From: Desulfuromonas sp. CSMB_57
GTDB lineage: Bacteria; Desulfobacterota; Desulfuromonadia; Desulfuromonadales; Syntrophotaleaceae
DNA: 64,000 nt
Direction of reading: 5' to 3'
Assembly (NCBI RefSeq): GCF_020194955.2
Contig: NZ_JAFCIY020000036.1
Location: forward strand, 25,795-89,794
Part shown: piece after piece, positions 38,096 to 47,462 of the stretch
Layout: each line of letters begins with the position of its first letter
Numbering within the stretch: position 1 is the stretch's first letter
Position numbers and translations under genes: made by a program
The notes under the pieces: generated by a model
Told to the model about the DNA's origin: nothing
What the model saw: the letters and a program-made list of their open reading frames with translations, nothing else
Databases searched by the model: none

Positions 38096-38833
38096 ATGAA
38101 ATCCGTCCTGCTGTTCTGCACCCTGCTCTTGCTCGCCACCAAGGCCGGCGCCGCCGGTCAGGCGGTCACCTACAGCTTCGCCGAGGAACGTTTTGAGGGC
38201 TTCTTTGTCAGTCCCGCGCCGGGGGCGCCGCTGGTGCTGCTGATCCACGACTGGGACGGACTCAACGACTACGAAGTGCAGCGGGCGGAGATGCTGGCGA
38301 GCATGGGCTACGCCGTTTTTGCCGCCGACCTGTTCGGTCAGGGCCTCCGGCCGACAGCGCTGGAAGACCGGCGCCGCCTGACCAACGCCCTTTACCAGGA
38401 CCGGGCACGCCTGCGCGCACTGCTGCAAAGGGCTTTGGATACCGCCGAACAGCAAGGCGGGAAGGTCGATAACGCCGTCGCCATGGGCTACTGTTTCGGC
38501 GGCGCTGCGGTGCTGGAACTGGCCCGTTCGGGAACGGATCTGAAAGGCTTCGTGTCTTTCCACGGCGGGCTCACCACCCCGGCTGGTCAGGATTACGGCC
38601 GCACCCGCGGCAGCCTTCTGATTCTGCACGGCACCGCCGACAGCAGCGTGACCATGGATCATTTCGCCGCCCTGGCGGTGGAACTGGAAAAAGCCGGCGT
38701 CCGTCACGAAATGATCACCTACGGCGGCGCCCCCCACGGTTTCACCGTCTTCGACAGCGACCATTACCGTCGGGATGCCGACGAGAAATCCTGGCAGCGT
38801 TTCCGCGACTACCTGGCCGAAACCCTGCGCTGA
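38096..38833 (+). CDS. Secreted dienelactone hydrolase family protein
   Basis: 245 residues with signal peptide MKSVLLFCTLLLLATKAGA and GGAG upstream. The alpha/beta hydrolase triad is visible: nucleophile Cys in AMGYCFGGAAVLELA, Asp in LHGTADSSVTMDHF and His in GGAPHGFTVFD. A cysteine nucleophile is the mark of the DLH family. The periplasmic location and substrate are inference. Confidence 0.85.
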   Translation: MKSVLLFCTLLLLATKAGAAGQAVTYSFAEERFEGFFVSPAPGAPLVLLIHDWDGLNDYEVQRAEMLASMGYAVFAADLFGQGLRPTALEDRRRLTNALYQDRARLRALLQRALDTAEQQGGKVDNAVAMGYCFGGAAVLELARSGTDLKGFVSFHGGLTTPAGQDYGRTRGSLLILHGTADSSVTMDHFAALAVELEKAGVRHEMITYGGAPHGFTVFDSDHYRRDADEKSWQRFRDYLAETLR

Positions 38834-38859
38834 AGGCAGGCGACAGCGGAAAAAGGCGA

Positions 38860-40644
38860 TCAGGGCGGCAGAGCCGATGGTTCGTCGAAGGTCAGTTGCT
38901 GCAGTTGCCAGAGGCGGGCGTAGCGGCCGTTTTGCGCCAGCAGTTGCTCGTGGGTGCCGATCTCCCGGATGCGGCCCCGATGCAGCAGGACGATGCGATC
39001 GGCACCCTGCACGGACCGCAGCCGGTGCGCGATGACCAACAGGGTCCGGCCCTGCCGGACCCGTTCCATAGTCTGCTGCACCAGTTGCTCCGTGACCGGA
39101 TCCAAGCGGCTGGTCGCCTCGTCGAACAGCAGAATGGCAGGTTCCGCCGCCAGGGCGCGAGCCAGGCAAAGGAGCTGGCGCTCTCCCGCCGACAGGTTGC
39201 GGCCGCGTTCCTGCAAGACGCCCTGGAGCCCCCCCACTCGCGCCACCGTCTGCCAGGCGCCGCAACGTTCCAGCAAGGACTGCAACCCTGCATCGGACAG
39301 GCGCCACAGGGGATCGAGATTCTCGCGCACCGTCCCGGCGAACAGAAAGGGATCCTGGGATACCCAGCCGATGCGGCGCCGGACCGCCACCGGATCCAGT
39401 TTGACAAGATCCCGGCCATCGAGCAGAATCTGACCCGCGCTTGGCGGGTAGAAGCGTAACAAGAGCCGGCCCAGGGTGGTCTTGCCGCTGCCCGTATCAC
39501 CGACAATGCCGATCATTTCACCCGGCGCGATGGCCAGGTCGATATCCTTCAGCACCGGTTCCCGGCCATCGTAGGAGAAGGCCACGCCGTCGAAGCGCAC
39601 CGCCCCCGCGCCGTCGTTCATCATCGTATCGCCAGGCACCTCGGTCGGCTGATCGAGCAGCTCGAAAATGCGCTCCAAGGATGCGTTGCTGGTCTGCAGC
39701 AGGGAATATTGTCCGCTCAGCTTGCGCAATGGCGCGAAAAATCGCTGCACGTATTCCAGGAAGGCCACCAGGGTGCCGAAGGTCACCGCGCTCCGCAAAA
39801 CCGATACCCCGCCGGCCCACAGGACCCCGGCGATGGCCAGGGCGGCCAGCGTCTCCATGGCGCTGAAGAGAAATACATCCCAGCGGATGGACGCGAAATT
39901 GCTGATGCGGTAATCCTCCTGCAACAGGTCGAACTCCTGCAGGGTGCGCTGCTCCTGACCGAACAGGCGCACCGTGCCCACCCCCGCGATGCGTTCCGCC
40001 AGATAGCCGTTGAGCCCGGCCAAGCGGGCCCGCACCTGGCGCATGGCCTGGCGCATGCGACGCCGGAACAACAGCAGCACCACCCCCAGCAAGGGCAGCA
40101 GAGCAAACGCCACCAAGGTCAGGGCCGGACTCAGCCAGAACATGGCCGCAACCACCAGCAGCAGGGCCACGACCTCGCCGAAGGACGCCGCCACCCCGGA
40201 ACCGAACAGTTCGCCGATATTTTCCACGTCACTGGTCAGGCGCGTCACCAGGCGACCGGAGGGGTGCCGGTCGAACCAGGCCACCGGCAGCTGCAGCAAA
40301 TGCCGGAAACCGCGCCGACGCAAATCGGCGGCCACCTGCTGACCAACCCCCTGGGCCAGGTAGCCCTGCCAGAATCCGATCAGGCTTTCAACGCAGGCCG
40401 CCGCCAGCAACAGCAACGCCAACCTGCCCAGACCGGACATCCGTCCCGGGACGATATGATGATCGATGGCCAGTTTGATCAACAAGGGCTGCACCAGGCG
40501 CGCCGCCGTGGCCACTGGCAACAGGGCCATGGCCGCAACGGCCAGGCCCCGAGAGGGGCCCAGCAGGCGCAGGAAACGACGGAACAGGGCCCAGTCCAGA
40601 TGCCGTCCCGTCATCTCATCCAGGTCGAACATGCCGCGCTTCAT
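38860..40644 (-). CDS. ABC exporter subunit, membrane-ATPase half transporter (second of a heterodimer)
   Basis: 594 residues. Six-helix exporter domain (residues ~20-310) then ATPase: Walker A GDTGSGKTTLG, Q-loop WVSQDPF, signature LSAGERQLLCLARAL, Walker B ILLFDEATSRLD, H-loop IAHRL. The signature reads LSAGE, slightly off the LSGGQ consensus, and the residue after Walker B is Glu. It overlaps the partner gene by 4 bases (ATGA). The pair resembles YheI/YheH-type or MdlAB-type multidrug/lipid exporters. Confidence 0.9.
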   Translation of the reverse strand: MKRGMFDLDEMTGRHLDWALFRRFLRLLGPSRGLAVAAMALLPVATAARLVQPLLIKLAIDHHIVPGRMSGLGRLALLLLAAACVESLIGFWQGYLAQGVGQQVAADLRRRGFRHLLQLPVAWFDRHPSGRLVTRLTSDVENIGELFGSGVAASFGEVVALLLVVAAMFWLSPALTLVAFALLPLLGVVLLLFRRRMRQAMRQVRARLAGLNGYLAERIAGVGTVRLFGQEQRTLQEFDLLQEDYRISNFASIRWDVFLFSAMETLAALAIAGVLWAGGVSVLRSAVTFGTLVAFLEYVQRFFAPLRKLSGQYSLLQTSNASLERIFELLDQPTEVPGDTMMNDGAGAVRFDGVAFSYDGREPVLKDIDLAIAPGEMIGIVGDTGSGKTTLGRLLLRFYPPSAGQILLDGRDLVKLDPVAVRRRIGWVSQDPFLFAGTVRENLDPLWRLSDAGLQSLLERCGAWQTVARVGGLQGVLQERGRNLSAGERQLLCLARALAAEPAILLFDEATSRLDPVTEQLVQQTMERVRQGRTLLVIAHRLRSVQGADRIVLLHRGRIREIGTHEQLLAQNGRYARLWQLQQLTFDEPSALPP

Positions 40645-42371
40645 GCCAGACCCTCCAGTTCCCGCTGCAGCCGTTCCTGTTCCATAATGCGCGCGTATAC
40701 CCCGCCGGCGGCCAGCAGGACGGCATGGGAACCCACTTCCACCAGGTGTCCGTCCTCCAGCACCAGGATCTGATCCACCGTCGCCAACAGGGCCGCCCGG
40801 CTGGTCACCAGGAAAACGGTTTTACCTGCCATCAGGGGCCGCACGTTGTGCCACACCTTCTGCGCGGTGGCGGCATCGAGATGACTGAAGGGATCGTCCA
40901 GCAGCCACAGAGCGCCCTCTCTGGCCAATGCCCGAGCCAGGCAGATCCGCTGCCGCTGACCGCCGGACAGGGCCTGTCCGCCCTCGCCGACCCGGGTTTC
41001 GTAGTTTTGTGCAAAACCGGCCACCTCCGCCTGCAGGCCGACGATGGCGGCCAGGCGCTGCAGCAGGATGTCATCCCCATCCGGCACGGCATACAAAAGA
41101 TTTTCCCGCAGGGTGCCGGAAAACAGCCGGCCCTCCTGGGGCACCATGACCACCCGCCGACGATGGGCGTTCCGGTCGAGGCGGGCCAGGTCCTGACCGT
41201 CGACCAGCACCTGGCCCGCCGGTGCCGGATAAAGACCGGCCAGCAGACGCAGCAGGGTGGTTTTGCCACAGCCCGTCGGACCGGTGACGCCGATCAGGGT
41301 GCCGGCAGCAACCTGGGCCGCTACGCCCCGCAGCACCGGCTGGTCGCCATAGGCAAACTTCAGGCCCCGGAAACACACCGCCGGCGCCCGCTCCGGATGA
41401 GCCACCGGCAGAGCCCGCGGTGCTGGTGCGAGATGCAGGATATCGGACAGGCGCTCGGCACTGGCGGCGCCGCGCTGTACCAAGCCGAGAATCCAGCCGA
41501 GCATCAGGGTCGGCATGGCCAACTGCGCCAGATAGGCGCTGAAGGCCACCAGTTCCCCGAGGGACAGCTGCTGGGCGATGACCCGGCGGCCGCCGAAATA
41601 AAAGATCAGCAGGGTACTCAACGGGGCGATGAGGGCCATGCTCGGCCCGATGGCGTTGCGCAACCGGGCCAGCACCAGGCTGGCGGTCAGGTATTTCTGA
41701 TTGAGGGTGTCGAAACAGGCGCTGCGCTGCTCCAGCAGGCCATAGCTGCGAATCACGGCCTGGCCGCTGACGCCCTCTTCCAGGGCCTCGCTGACCTGTC
41801 CCAGCCTCCGTTGCACTGCCGCCGAGGCCGTCATCAATCGCTCGGAAAGGTAGCGGGTCAACAGCAACAACAACGGATAAGGGAGCAGTGCCACCAGAGT
41901 CAGGCCTGGAGACAGGCCCAACAACACCACCAGGGTCATGGCATAGACCATCAGGGTGTTGATGAAAATCATCATGCCGAATCCGGCCAGGGTACGCAAA
42001 TTGCCGATATCGTTGCTAAATCGTGACAGCAAATCGCCGGTGCGAAAGCGATCGAAAAACGGCCCGTCCTGCTCCAGCAGGCGGGCCAGCAGTTGCCGCC
42101 GCAAATCATTTTCCAGGTAACAGGCGGTATTCAGAAAGTGATGGCGCGAGCGGGTGCGGGTTCCATAGCGCAGCAGCGCCACCACCGTCAGCAGCATGCC
42201 GGCCGTGACCAATCCGCGGCCGTTGCCGGCCTGAACCTCGTCGATGCCCACCTTGAGCAACCAGGGTGCCAGCAGTCCCAGCAGATCCGTCACCAGGAGC
42301 CAGCCCAGCCCGATGAGGAGGAGCCGCCGATACTTTTTAAGAAATGGCAGTAACAAGGACAAGCTGCGCAT
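40641..42371 (-). CDS. ABC exporter subunit, membrane-ATPase half transporter (first of a heterodimer)
   Basis: 576 residues from MRSLSLLLPFLKKYRRLLLIGLGWLLVTDLLGL. Exporter transmembrane domain, then ATPase: Walker A GPTGCGKTTLLRLL, Q-loop MVPQEGRLFSG, signature LSGGQRQRICLARAL, Walker B LWLLDDPFSHLD, and the switch region VFLVTSRAALLATVD without the usual His. The Asp-Asp after Walker B and the altered H-loop mark this as the degenerate catalytic site of a heterodimer; the partner keeps Glu and His. Confidence 0.9.
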   Translation of the reverse strand: MRSLSLLLPFLKKYRRLLLIGLGWLLVTDLLGLLAPWLLKVGIDEVQAGNGRGLVTAGMLLTVVALLRYGTRTRSRHHFLNTACYLENDLRRQLLARLLEQDGPFFDRFRTGDLLSRFSNDIGNLRTLAGFGMMIFINTLMVYAMTLVVLLGLSPGLTLVALLPYPLLLLLTRYLSERLMTASAAVQRRLGQVSEALEEGVSGQAVIRSYGLLEQRSACFDTLNQKYLTASLVLARLRNAIGPSMALIAPLSTLLIFYFGGRRVIAQQLSLGELVAFSAYLAQLAMPTLMLGWILGLVQRGAASAERLSDILHLAPAPRALPVAHPERAPAVCFRGLKFAYGDQPVLRGVAAQVAAGTLIGVTGPTGCGKTTLLRLLAGLYPAPAGQVLVDGQDLARLDRNAHRRRVVMVPQEGRLFSGTLRENLLYAVPDGDDILLQRLAAIVGLQAEVAGFAQNYETRVGEGGQALSGGQRQRICLARALAREGALWLLDDPFSHLDAATAQKVWHNVRPLMAGKTVFLVTSRAALLATVDQILVLEDGHLVEVGSHAVLLAAGGVYARIMEQERLQRELEGLA

Positions 42372-42570
42372 GGGGCTCCCATCCCGGATGGTTTTCAGGC
42401 GATGCGAACGGCTTAACGCCTGATCCGGGTTAAGCATACCCGGTTTGGCCATTATCCCAATTAAGAAAACGGTTTTCTGTTACAATCGCTTTAATGGTTT
42501 CCCGTTTGCCCCCCATCCTGGCGGGTCGCCTGGTGCAGTCGACCCGCAAAAGCCGAATGGATCTCCCTGC

Positions 42571-43251
42571 ATGAGCCATGTTTTGATATTCGACCGTCAT
42601 CCGCCAACCCTGGCCATTTACCGCCGAGCCCTCGAAGAATTGGGCGCCGATTGTGAAACGGCCGGTAATTTTACGGAATTGAAGCAGACCCTGCTGCAGC
42701 GGCCCTTCAATGGCGTGGTCATCGACGTGCTCACGGCGGTCCGGGCGAATCCGGAGGAGAAACTCCTGCTCCAGGAAATTGCCGAAGCCTATCCGACCCT
42801 GCGGGTGCGCTGGGATGCCGGTGCCGCCCGTATCCGCGGACTGGTGTTCGGCAAATCCCTTGCCGGGGATCACCCCCTGCGCTACTTTCTCGAGCATGTA
42901 TGCCGCAACCACCCACCCCGCGCATTCCGCGCCAGCAGACGCCATGCGATCCATCTCAACGGCCTGCTCTCTCGGGACAGCGAGTTTCCGCCGGACCAGC
43001 TCGAACGTACCGTGACCCTCGACATTTCCCTCGGCGGATGTTTTCTGGTCACCTTCGACGACCACTGGGAAAATCAGCAACATGCCTGGCTGCAATTGCT
43101 GGAACTGTCCGACCCGACACCCATCAAAATCATAATCCGCCGCGTCAACCCCTGGGGCAAGAAGCCGAGCATTCCGGGTCTCGGCGTGGAATTCCTGCAG
43201 CTCCACCCCGATCAGGCGGAAGAACTGCGGCAACGCTTCCAAAAGCGATAG
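42571..43251 (+). CDS. PilZ-domain protein with N-terminal receiver-like domain
   Basis: 226 residues from MSHVLIFDRHPPTLAIYRRALEELGADCETAGNFTELKQTLLQRPFNGVVIDVLTAVR, which has the receiver-domain layout but a degenerate acidic pocket. The C-terminal ~120 residues contain RRHAIHLNGLLSRDSEFP...TLDISLGGCFLVTFDDHWENQ, a PilZ-like LSxGGC block, and GLGVEFLQL. A full RxxxR upstream is less clear (RASRRHAIHL). It is probably a c-di-GMP or cross-talk effector for motility/exopolysaccharide; that is inference. Confidence 0.72.
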   Translation: MSHVLIFDRHPPTLAIYRRALEELGADCETAGNFTELKQTLLQRPFNGVVIDVLTAVRANPEEKLLLQEIAEAYPTLRVRWDAGAARIRGLVFGKSLAGDHPLRYFLEHVCRNHPPRAFRASRRHAIHLNGLLSRDSEFPPDQLERTVTLDISLGGCFLVTFDDHWENQQHAWLQLLELSDPTPIKIIIRRVNPWGKKPSIPGLGVEFLQLHPDQAEELRQRFQKR

Positions 43252-43302
43252 ATTGCTGCCCAAATCCGCCTGCGGTCTCCGCAAAAGGCATTTTAACCGC
43301 CG

Positions 43303-44298
43303 TCACACGGACGGTTGCAAGCTGACGGAAGGCCGATCAAACCGCTTCTGCTGCAAAGGAACAGCAAAAGCCTTGATGGCGTACAGCACCCGCTCCTCGG
43401 GCATGCAGGGCACCGCGGCCCGCGTTTCCAGATGACCCAGACGTGGCCGCAGCCCCTGGCCGTTGGCAGCCTGGATGGCGAGACCGGGACGGGCGTTGAG
43501 TTCCAGCAGCAACGGCCCGCGGACACCATCGAGGACGATATCAGCCCCCAGGTAGCCGAGGCCCGTCATTTCATAGCAGCGCGCCGCCAGCAGCAGGATA
43601 TCCCGCCAACCGTCGATATGGAGCTCCCGCAAGGGCCTTCCGGTGTCCGGATGCACCTGCACCGGGCGGTTGAACTGGATCGCCTTCAGAGCCCGCCCTG
43701 TCGCCAAGTCCAAGCCGACGCCGACTGCACCCTGGTGCAGGTTGGCTTTGCCGTCCGAAGCGTGGGTGGCCAGACGCAGCATGGCCATAATCGGATAACC
43801 CCGAAATACAATGATACGCAGGTCGGGAATTCCCTCATGGGAATAACCGGCAAAACGGCTGTCCAACTCGATGAGATCTTCGATGAAGGCGGCATCGGGG
43901 GCGCCGGAAAGGGTGAACAGGCCGGCCAGGATGTTGGACAGGTGCCGACGAAGGGCCGGCAGGTCCAGGATCCCGCCGCTGGACTTGATGAACTTTCCCT
44001 GGCCATGCCGGCGGATGATCAGGATGCCCTTGCCCCCCGAGCCGCGGGCCGGCTTGATGGCAAAGGACGGCAGATCCGCAAGGTATTTTTCGAGGTTGCG
44101 GATTTCATGCTGCTGGCGAAACACGAAGCGCAGATGGGGGGTGGGAATACCGTGTTCCCGAGCCAGCAGCTTGGTCTGCAGCTTGTCATCCACCAGCGGG
44201 AACAGGCGGCGGTCGTTGTAACGGCCGATGATGGCCAGATTGCGGCCGTTCATGCCCTGGATGCCGAGCCGGGCCAGCTGCAACGGCGATATCCACAT
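43303..44298 (-). CDS. ATP-grasp alpha-L-glutamate ligase-like protein (RimK-related)
   Basis: 331 residues from MWISPLQLARLGIQGMNGRNLAIIGRYNDR; the start overlaps the upstream stop by TGATG. ATP-grasp features are FAIKPARGSGGKGILIIRR (ATP-binding Lys and glycine loop), AFIEDLIELD, GIPDLRIIVFRGYPIMAMLRLAT and LLLELNARPGLAIQ (metal-binding Glu/Asn). It should form an amide or ester of an acidic amino acid with an unknown acceptor. It forms a tight three-gene unit with the transglutaminase-7TM and retropepsin genes upstream. Confidence 0.88.
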   Translation of the reverse strand: MWISPLQLARLGIQGMNGRNLAIIGRYNDRRLFPLVDDKLQTKLLAREHGIPTPHLRFVFRQQHEIRNLEKYLADLPSFAIKPARGSGGKGILIIRRHGQGKFIKSSGGILDLPALRRHLSNILAGLFTLSGAPDAAFIEDLIELDSRFAGYSHEGIPDLRIIVFRGYPIMAMLRLATHASDGKANLHQGAVGVGLDLATGRALKAIQFNRPVQVHPDTGRPLRELHIDGWRDILLLAARCYEMTGLGYLGADIVLDGVRGPLLLELNARPGLAIQAANGQGLRPRLGHLETRAAVPCMPEERVLYAIKAFAVPLQQKRFDRPSVSLQPSV

Positions 44299-45818
44299 CA
44301 AAGGGGCCGCTCCACAAAAAACCGGAAGCGCCGCAGTTCCAGCAGGCGGTAACCGGTATACTGCCCCAGCAGCAGGATCAGGGCCAGGGGGACCAGGTTC
44401 AGTTCCGGATAATTGAAGCTGAGGTGCCGAACCGGAGCGCAGCTCATCAACCCGTAGGCGATCAGGGCGACCAGCAGGCTGCCGCCCCCCTGGCTCAGCA
44501 CCTCGCGCGCCCCTTCCTCTTCCCAGAGCACGGACATGCGTTCGATGGTCCAGGCGATGATGACCATGGGAAAGAAGGTCAGGGTCATGCCGGTGTTGAG
44601 GCCAAGGCGGTAACCGACCACGCTCAGCAAACAGATAAGAAAAATCACCGCTATCACCAGGGCCGCAATGCGCGCCACCAACAGCAGGTTGAACCGCTCC
44701 AGGCAGCCACGCAGCACCAGACCCAACGCCACGATAGCAACGAAACTGGCCAATCCCGGGAGCAGGGCGCTTTGCAGGAAGGCGACGGCCAGCAACACGG
44801 GCATGAAAGTACCCGCCGTGCGCAGACCGACCAAAAGGCGCATGAAGACCACCACCAGCACCCCGACCGGCAGCAGCAGCAACAGCTTGAGCATGCCCTG
44901 CTCTTCCACGGGCAGATGATGGATGTCGAACTGCGCCAGTCCCGCCACCCCCATCTGCTGGCGAGCCAGGGCCAGGGCCGGGACGGCTTGACGCAGCATG
45001 GAAAAACCCACCCGCGAATCGCGGCCCCCCGTAACATCCAGGAGGGAACGGCTGCCGCGATGCCAGAGCAGCAGATGCTCGGGAAGCCCCTGCCTGCCGC
45101 CGGCGAGGTCGAACACCTGCCACCTTTGGCCGGTAAAAACCTCGATGATGGGAATCAGCTCCTGTCGGCGCCGGCCATCCTCCAAATTCAATCCCAGGGA
45201 CAGACGGGTCGGTACGCCGGCCTGGCGCAACAGCAGATCCAGGCCGGCAGCGGGCGACCGGGAAGTGAGCAGCAGGGCGGCATTCTGTCCCGGCTCGGCG
45301 GCGGCCAGCAGCCGCAGGAGTTCACGGGCCAGGCTTGCCGGACCACTCGAGGTGGCCTGCGCCGCCGCCAGCAATTGGGCCGCCGCCGTGGCTTCCGCCT
45401 CATCCCGGTAAACCGGTGCTGCTACTGCCGGCGGGGCGACCGCAGCCTCCCGGCCCTGAGTTTCAGGGATAATCTGCACCTTGTAATAGAGGGTCTGCGG
45501 ACCCCGCGCGGTCCGAATGGTCCACTCCCCGCGACGCTCGCCCTGCTCTTCAACCACGGCAAAACCATAGCCGGGCGAGGCCGATTGTTCCATGGCGATG
45601 CGAAAGCCGGGCGGCGCATCGGGCAGATCCAGGCTGACCGTTACCGGCACGCCCTCGGCTTCGAAATCGATCCGCGCCTCGACAAACCACACCTCCGCCT
45701 GTTCCCCCGGCCGCAAGGGAACGCGGAAACGCGTATAACGCCAGGTTGCCACGCCCAAAGCCAGCAGCAGCAACAGCAGAGCGGCACACGAGACCGGATG
45801 GCGTTGCACCCATGTCAT
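44298..45818 (-). CDS. Inactive transglutaminase domain fused to seven-transmembrane domain
   Basis: 506 residues. An N-terminal membrane anchor (CAALLLLLLALGVATWRY) is followed by a periplasmic beta region and a transglutaminase-like core (residues ~140-250) where LLLRQAGVPTRLSLGL aligns to the active-site helix but lacks the catalytic Cys. Seven hydrophobic helices follow (LKLLLLLPVGVLVVVFMRLLVGLRT onward). It ends one base into the ATP-grasp gene and overlaps the retropepsin stop at its own start by 4 bases. Confidence 0.85.
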   Translation of the reverse strand: MTWVQRHPVSCAALLLLLLALGVATWRYTRFRVPLRPGEQAEVWFVEARIDFEAEGVPVTVSLDLPDAPPGFRIAMEQSASPGYGFAVVEEQGERRGEWTIRTARGPQTLYYKVQIIPETQGREAAVAPPAVAAPVYRDEAEATAAAQLLAAAQATSSGPASLARELLRLLAAAEPGQNAALLLTSRSPAAGLDLLLRQAGVPTRLSLGLNLEDGRRRQELIPIIEVFTGQRWQVFDLAGGRQGLPEHLLLWHRGSRSLLDVTGGRDSRVGFSMLRQAVPALALARQQMGVAGLAQFDIHHLPVEEQGMLKLLLLLPVGVLVVVFMRLLVGLRTAGTFMPVLLAVAFLQSALLPGLASFVAIVALGLVLRGCLERFNLLLVARIAALVIAVIFLICLLSVVGYRLGLNTGMTLTFFPMVIIAWTIERMSVLWEEEGAREVLSQGGGSLLVALIAYGLMSCAPVRHLSFNYPELNLVPLALILLLGQYTGYRLLELRRFRFFVERPL

Positions 45819-46597
45819 GGGGCCGCCTCGCCGGTACGGGGGCGGACGCTCCGCTTCCTGCCGACATCCACCACCATGACATCGCGGAGCACATTGCGGC
45901 CGATGAGCAGCGGATATTCCAGGTGGGTCCTGCTGGAAAGGGTGAACTGAGCGGTTTGCACCATGCCGCCAAGGGTAATTTGGAGTTCCACCACCGGCCG
46001 GCGTTCGCCTTCCGCCCGGCCGGCCTGAACGATGCGCACCTGGCGGACAATGGGCCTTTCCAGTTGCGCCTTCTGGCCGCTTTCCGGCATCTGCACCTCA
46101 AACCGCACCCAGGGCTTGCCATCGCGCTCGAAGCGCTGCAGGTTCCGGGCATCCAGGGATGAGGTCGCGGCGCCGGTGTCGATGCGCGCCGGCAGGATAA
46201 TGCCCGGCGGCCTCACCAACACGTCCTCCACCGCACCGATGACCTTTTTGTCCGAAGACGACACCGCGGGCAGGGACTGTCCCTCATGGTCCGAAAGGCT
46301 GCAGGCTGGGGCGGAATCTTCCGGCAACAGACACTCAACCGGCGCGGGAGGCCGTTCCGACCAGTCCTTCAGCCCCTGCACCAGAGGCAAAATTTCCTCC
46401 TGAGAGCGCTGCAATGCCTGTCGCAGGGCCGCCTGCTCCTCGAGCAGCATCGCGACCTGCACCTGCCCCGCCCGGGCCTGCTGCTCCAACCCCTCGAGTT
46501 CCGCCGTGCGCACGAGGCGGAAACCGGGGTGGCAACCGGCCAGCAGCAGCGCGATCCCGCCGCAGCACACCCATCTCGTCACAGATTCAAGCCGCAT
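45815..46597 (-). CDS. Retropepsin-like aspartic protease lipoprotein (annotated in databases as ATP-dependent zinc protease/RimK-associated)
   Basis: About 260 residues from MRLESVTRWVCCGGIALLLAGC, with a lipobox at the end of the signal. A coiled-coil-like stretch (AELEGLEQQARAGQVQVAMLLEEQAALRQALQRS) precedes the protease domain. Its active-site triad is in ARIDTGAATSSLDA (DTG), followed by LEYPLLIGRNVLRD (hydrophobic-hydrophobic-G flap). It is the first gene of the three-gene unit and divergent from lexA. It is probably periplasmic, acting on the product or partner of the neighbouring ligase. Confidence 0.87.
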   Translation of the reverse strand: MRLESVTRWVCCGGIALLLAGCHPGFRLVRTAELEGLEQQARAGQVQVAMLLEEQAALRQALQRSQEEILPLVQGLKDWSERPPAPVECLLPEDSAPACSLSDHEGQSLPAVSSSDKKVIGAVEDVLVRPPGIILPARIDTGAATSSLDARNLQRFERDGKPWVRFEVQMPESGQKAQLERPIVRQVRIVQAGRAEGERRPVVELQITLGGMVQTAQFTLSSRTHLEYPLLIGRNVLRDVMVVDVGRKRSVRPRTGEAAP

Positions 46598-46790
46598 ACC
46601 CGTCCTGTCGCTCCTCCTCCCGCCTGGCACGCGTCACCGGCACAGGGAACTGGGGAGACCTGCTCATTTCACGATAGCAGCTTAATGTAAAATTTGTCGT
46701 GAGTTTTGTCAATCCGGTGTGCCGCAGTCCGAAAGAGATGCCCGCAAAAACGGATTCATTCCAACAAGCGGTCAGTCGCGCTATCCCCTC

Positions 46791-46819
46791 TTGACTTACG
46801 CAAAACCTGCGCATATCCT
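46791..46819 (+). promoter_or_regulatory. Sigma-70 promoter of lexA-imuB-dnaE2
   Basis: TTGACT (46791-46796) and TATCCT (46814-46819) with a 17-base spacer, 37 bases before the lexA ATG. Confidence 0.7.
46799..46811 (+). promoter_or_regulatory. Candidate LexA operator within the promoter spacer
   Basis: CGCA-AAACC-TGCG is a short dyad lying between the -35 and -10 hexamers, where a repressor would block RNA polymerase. LexA boxes differ between bacterial groups and no second copy was found nearby, so this is tentative. Confidence 0.4.
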
Positions 46820-46855
46820 TAATCCATATCAGTCATCGATCCGACGGAGACGGCC

Positions 46856-47458
46856 ATGGGCACCCTGACCCCGAAACAGAAAAAAATCCTGGATTTCATT
46901 GAAGCGTTCACCGCCCGCGAAGGCTATCCACCGGCCCAGCAGGAAATCGCCCGGGCCTTCGGCTTCCGCTCTTTGGGCACAGTGCAGAATTACCTGGTGC
47001 GCCTCGAGCGCGAAGGCTTTCTGACCAAGCCCTGGAATGCCCGGCGCGGCCTGCAGGTGTTGCGGCCCCACGGCAACGGCTGCGAACTGCCCCTGGCGGG
47101 GCTGGTGGCCGCCGGCAGGCCCATCGAAGCGGTCGAGACCCCCGACAGCATCGAGGTGCCGGCCTCCATGCTCGGCGCGGGGCACAACTTCGTCCTGCGG
47201 GTGCAGGGGGAGTCCATGATCGGCGACGGCATCCTGGACGGCGACTACGTGGTGGTACGCAAGCAGGCCCAGGCCGATAACGGCCAGATGGTGGTGGCGC
47301 TGATCCGCGACGAGGCCACGGTCAAGCGCTTTTACCGCAAGGGGCGGTATATCGAACTGCATCCGGCCAACCCGGCCATGGCGCCGATCCGGGTCGAGGA
47401 CGAGGAGAGTTTTCGCATCGAGGGGGTGGTGGTGGGCGTCATCCGCCACTGTGCCTGA
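46856..47458 (+). CDS. lexA: LexA repressor
   Basis: 200 residues. The N-terminal winged helix (LTPKQKKILDFIEAFTAREGYPPAQQEIARAFGFRSLGTVQNYLVRLEREGFL) is followed by the Ala-Gly self-cleavage site in LAGLVAAGRPI, the catalytic Ser in LRVQGESMIGDGI and Lys in DEATVKRFYRKG. RecA-stimulated self-cleavage should derepress the cassette. It is 4 bases upstream of imuB, so it is autoregulated together with the polymerase genes. The window does not show whether this is the only LexA in the genome. Confidence 0.95.
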   Translation: MGTLTPKQKKILDFIEAFTAREGYPPAQQEIARAFGFRSLGTVQNYLVRLEREGFLTKPWNARRGLQVLRPHGNGCELPLAGLVAAGRPIEAVETPDSIEVPASMLGAGHNFVLRVQGESMIGDGILDGDYVVVRKQAQADNGQMVVALIRDEATVKRFYRKGRYIELHPANPAMAPIRVEDEESFRIEGVVVGVIRHCA

Positions 47459-47462
47459 CCCC

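Noticed and set aside
43303..45123. 606-codon version of the ATP-grasp gene
   Set aside because: The first ~275 codons overlap the transglutaminase-7TM gene in another frame and are Arg/Gly/Ala-rich; the ATG at 44298 with TGATG overlap gives normal family length.
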